A stretch of 64,000 bases of DNA, from NCBI GenBank assembly GCA_030141605.1, contig JAQGDQ010000062.1, positions 317,501 through 381,500 on the forward strand, in the 5' to 3' direction. The stretch is from Tubiluchus corallicola (Eukaryota > Priapulida > Priapulimorpha > Priapulimorphida > Tubiluchidae). A program made the translations under genes and the position numbers. Of the stretch, positions 61,134-64,000 are shown piece by piece; position 1 is the first letter of the stretch, and every line of letters begins with the position of its first letter. Under the pieces are notes generated by a model, which was not told the DNA's origin, ran no database searches, and saw only the letters and a program-made list of their open reading frames with translations.

Positions 61134-62126
61134 GTAAGTGACTAGTGACCAGTATAAAAATCTACGTTGCCCAGTGGTTATAAGAAAATCTGTATTAATG
61201 AGAGCGGCCAGACTCCTACTTTAATATAATGCAACGAATTGTAATTTCCATTACTGTAATGTACCACTGCAGCAAACCATATAAAGAAAGGCAAAAGTCT
61301 TTCCGTATGGAAAACCTGGAGCAACTCACATTGAAAAAATACGAATTATAGTACCAACAGTTGCCGATTTAGAGACGATTCAACAGGGCGTTATTCTAAA
61401 CCCACTAATGTAGTTTAGATGTTGTATATTTTTGCTTACTAACGATTTACCTAAAGAATTTGATGCTATTATTAATTAATTTAACTAAAATTGTTATGCT
61501 GGCGAACTCAGATTGTGCTCCGGTGAAGAGCTTGTCACCACTTACCCTTATTAAACTTAAACTATTTAACTTAACGATAATTATAAGGGAAATAAATATA
61601 GCGATATAGTCTCCATGAATGGCCGTAAACGCCGCCTAATAAATTTAACGGCTTCTACTCTCAAACTGACTACCTGTACCAGAACGACCGGCATAGAGAA
61701 AGTAAATACACTAATGGATGACTTGAGCTATGAACTGATGTTGCTGCAGTAAAAAATGCTGGGGTGTTTTAAATGCTCCTCTTTCAATGTTCTTTGTGTA
61801 TGGCAGTTGCCGATCAAAATCCATCAAAGTTTGTTCTTAACACATAGTTGCTCTCTTGAGCTGACTAAGCAGTTTATGGTATCAGAACTTACATACATTG
61901 AAAATAACAGGGATTTCAATGCGCTTGCAAAATTACTGCCAAGCTGTCTCCAGAATGACAGTAATAGTGGAAACTACTAACATGAACTAGGATATGAAAC
62001 TGTTCAAAAGTTTCTGTCGTGTCCACTATGTCGGTACATCTAGAAAACGTGACTGCAGAAATATTTTTATCTTAAGAAGATTTTAAGAGAACTTTTAACA
62101 AAATTCGGAATACTTAATCCGCTTCC

Positions 62127-62194
<68 letters not shown>

Positions 62195-62244
62195 TGAGAG
62201 AGAGAGAGTGTGTGTGAGAGAGAGAGAGAGAGAAAGAGACAGAC

Positions 62245-62330
<86 letters not shown>

Positions 62331-63205
62331 AACGACAACGACACGACACTAGAGCATGTTATCTTCATTTTCTGCTGCTGTGTCGTTATTAGTTCTGACG
62401 AGGTTTCGCTCTCCCCCGACTAAGTCTATAGCTGTCACTCTAGAAGAATTTATTCGTCCTTCAACGGTCCTTGTAAGCCGATCTGACACTCGAAATTACT
62501 ACACGTGGTGTATTGGTCAACTTCCAATGTAGTAGTTACCATATCTGTAGGAGCATTGCCAGCCTGTTACACAAGCCACAAGATAATGAGTAACTGCGCC
62601 TCAGTACTAGGCCCTTTGCTATTTAGTTTAAATAGCTTTCTTTCTTATTCAGAGCGAACGATTTACAGCAAACAACGTCTAACAAAATGTTTGCTAACAT
62701 TTGATGTAAGCAAAGGAGATGGACGGAGAACTAAGCAAGAAATTTTGTAAGTTAAACTTATAATCAAAGTTATTATATTTATAGTTACTAGTAGTAATAC
62801 ACAGCACGAAGTAAAGCGAGAGAAGAAGCTGTATTGAGGCTAAATTTGAGTCGGTCAAGAAACAACTTCCGGCATATTCCCTCTGCCTGCTTACCTTGTT
62901 GGGAGGACGTTGTATTATCAATGTATACATGAATGAAAATACCGCCAATACACCTGTGCTGGCTTACTGTTTTAGTTTAAATGGTACTACATACCAGCTG
63001 CAACTAAGCATTCCAGACATTGAGACATACGCCCTTTGATGGACACCTGAAAAAGTTACTCTAGCAAATTCTTCTCAAAATAAAACGTATTTTATAGGCT
63101 TGCGTTCCAATATGCAGCTTCAGTGTGGCTAGGAGTTATAAACGCAGGAAGGAATGCAGCTGTACTGCATTTGAAACCTTCCCAGGAAACAGACAAAGCA
63201 GATTT
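61134..63205 (+). other. Metalloproteinase intron, no further exon recognised
   Basis: Starts GTAAGT. Contains a GA microsatellite and unassigned short frames. Nothing in it matches a metalloproteinase catalytic domain. Confidence 0.5.
62131..62331. repeat. GA microsatellite
   Basis: About 100 GA units with GT and CA interruptions. Confidence 0.95.
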
Positions 63206-63445
63206 CAGGTATGTGAGTCACGCTATGTTAAAACTAAACTAGCGCAAACATCAGGTATATTGTATAAAATAAGCCATTATACTAATACTGATACGCTTAT
63301 CAAAGTCTATTTTACCATTGTGTATCTATTTTTATATTACAGGCTATTATGTTACGGTTCAGCCTATGATACGTCATTACGACCTATGAAAACAATACAA
63401 AACAGATGTAATGGAGTAATATGTAAATATCCACTACTAACAAAT
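63206..63445 (+). mobile_element. LINE reverse-transcriptase C-terminal fragment
   Basis: Codes YVKTKLAQTSGILYKISHY, TLIKVYFTIVYLFLYY and LLCYGSAYDTSLRPMKTIQ, the thumb/C-terminal region of a CR1- or Jockey-like reverse transcriptase. It ends abruptly before a stop at 63458. Truncated at both ends. Confidence 0.85.
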
Positions 63446-63529
63446 TGCAATCATGTGTAATACACGAGTGGATGTGAATTTTTAAAAATTAATGAATTGT
63501 ATCATCGTATCATTGAAATATCATTATTA

Positions 63530-64000
63530 TTTATGTACTAGCAAAGACCCCGCAAAAATTTTGCACATAAACCCACAACGACAACCATATCATACCGACT
63601 ACACAAAACCACCATACTCACACTACACCATACCACTACTGCTGCCTCCGATGGTGATGATGATGGTGGCAATGACAGCGATGATAACAGCAATTCAACA
63701 AAGATAACAGCCTAATGAAACTAAAAAAAAATATTTGGTATATTATATATAAACGGCTTAAACATACAATACAATCACTAAAGCCAGAACAAAAAATTAA
63801 CTTTCAAAAAGTAAGTAAAAATTTGTGTTGTTTCATTTTTAGATCCGACACGAGGTGCGTGTTGTTGTTGTTGTTGTTGTTTGCTGTTGTTGTTTGTTGT
63901 TGTCACATTTACATTGCTTGTTCTGTTATGTCTATGAAATTTTCTTAAAATTTATGAATCTCACGGTACAGGAAAAATTCATATTTCTGGTGAATAGAAT
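63530..64000. other. Unassigned end region
   Basis: CTAGCAAAGACCCCGCAAAA at 63538 resembles 2877-2900 (CTAGCAAAGGCCCAGCAAAA), possibly a short dispersed repeat. A GTT run lies at 63861-63905. No gene recognised. Confidence 0.4.

Noticed and set aside
61270-61435. Frame reading GKPGATHIEKIRIIVPTVAD as the next metalloproteinase exon
   Set aside because: No resemblance to the catalytic domain and no phase 1 acceptor in the right frame.
63094-63199. Cys-containing exon (ACVPICSFSVARSYKRRKECSC) between acceptor-like and donor-like sites
   Set aside because: It matches no metalloproteinase region, its frame runs straight into the LINE fragment, and another frame is equally open.

Overview
This window comes from a AT-rich, intron-rich animal genome, almost certainly a marine invertebrate. 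The evidence is GT-AG introns, collagen Gly-X-Y exons, a matrix metalloproteinase cysteine switch, a many-exon protein O-mannosyltransferase, hAT and LINE fossils, and very long microsatellites. A non-bilaterian such as a sponge is possible, but nothing here proves it. Most long open frames are simple-repeat artefacts. Real coding DNA is in short exons, which I found by splice sites, reading phase and family motifs.

Layout. (1) 1-8545, plus strand: the 3' part of a collagen-like gene (gene 1), with a 921-bp collagen exon (1433-2353) and a terminal exon (7859-8142) joined in phase 1. Their intron holds a decayed hAT transposase on the minus strand. (2) 8.5-21.1 kb: no confident gene; dispersed repeats, degenerate palindromic minisatellites, microsatellites and an A-rich block. 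(3) 21111-30701, plus strand: a second collagen-like gene (gene 2), complete if four exons are joined: signal peptide plus about 28 copies of a 17-residue Ser/Thr/Gln/Glu repeat, an 18-nt microexon, a 912-bp collagen exon, and a short tail exon homologous to gene 1. The joined exons total 2715 nt, or 904 residues. (4) 33004-55542, minus strand: a complete POMT2-like protein O-mannosyltransferase in 20 coding exons (2502 nt, 833 residues), convergent with gene 2. Its introns are full of minisatellites, microsatellites and transposon fragments. (5) 59.1-61.1 kb, plus strand: the 5' end of a matrix metalloproteinase (propeptide with cysteine switch), divergent from POMT2 and running off the window. 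(6) A LINE fragment near 63.3 kb.

The neighbourhood has an extracellular-matrix flavour: two secreted collagens, one of them with a Ser/Thr-rich region, an ER enzyme that O-mannosylates Ser/Thr of secretory proteins, and a matrix protease. A functional link is conjecture. The most novel item is the collagen family itself: paired genes built from symmetric phase 1-1 exons, with a shared C-terminal V-K-H motif and no collagen NC1, fibrillar or C1q domain that I recognise.
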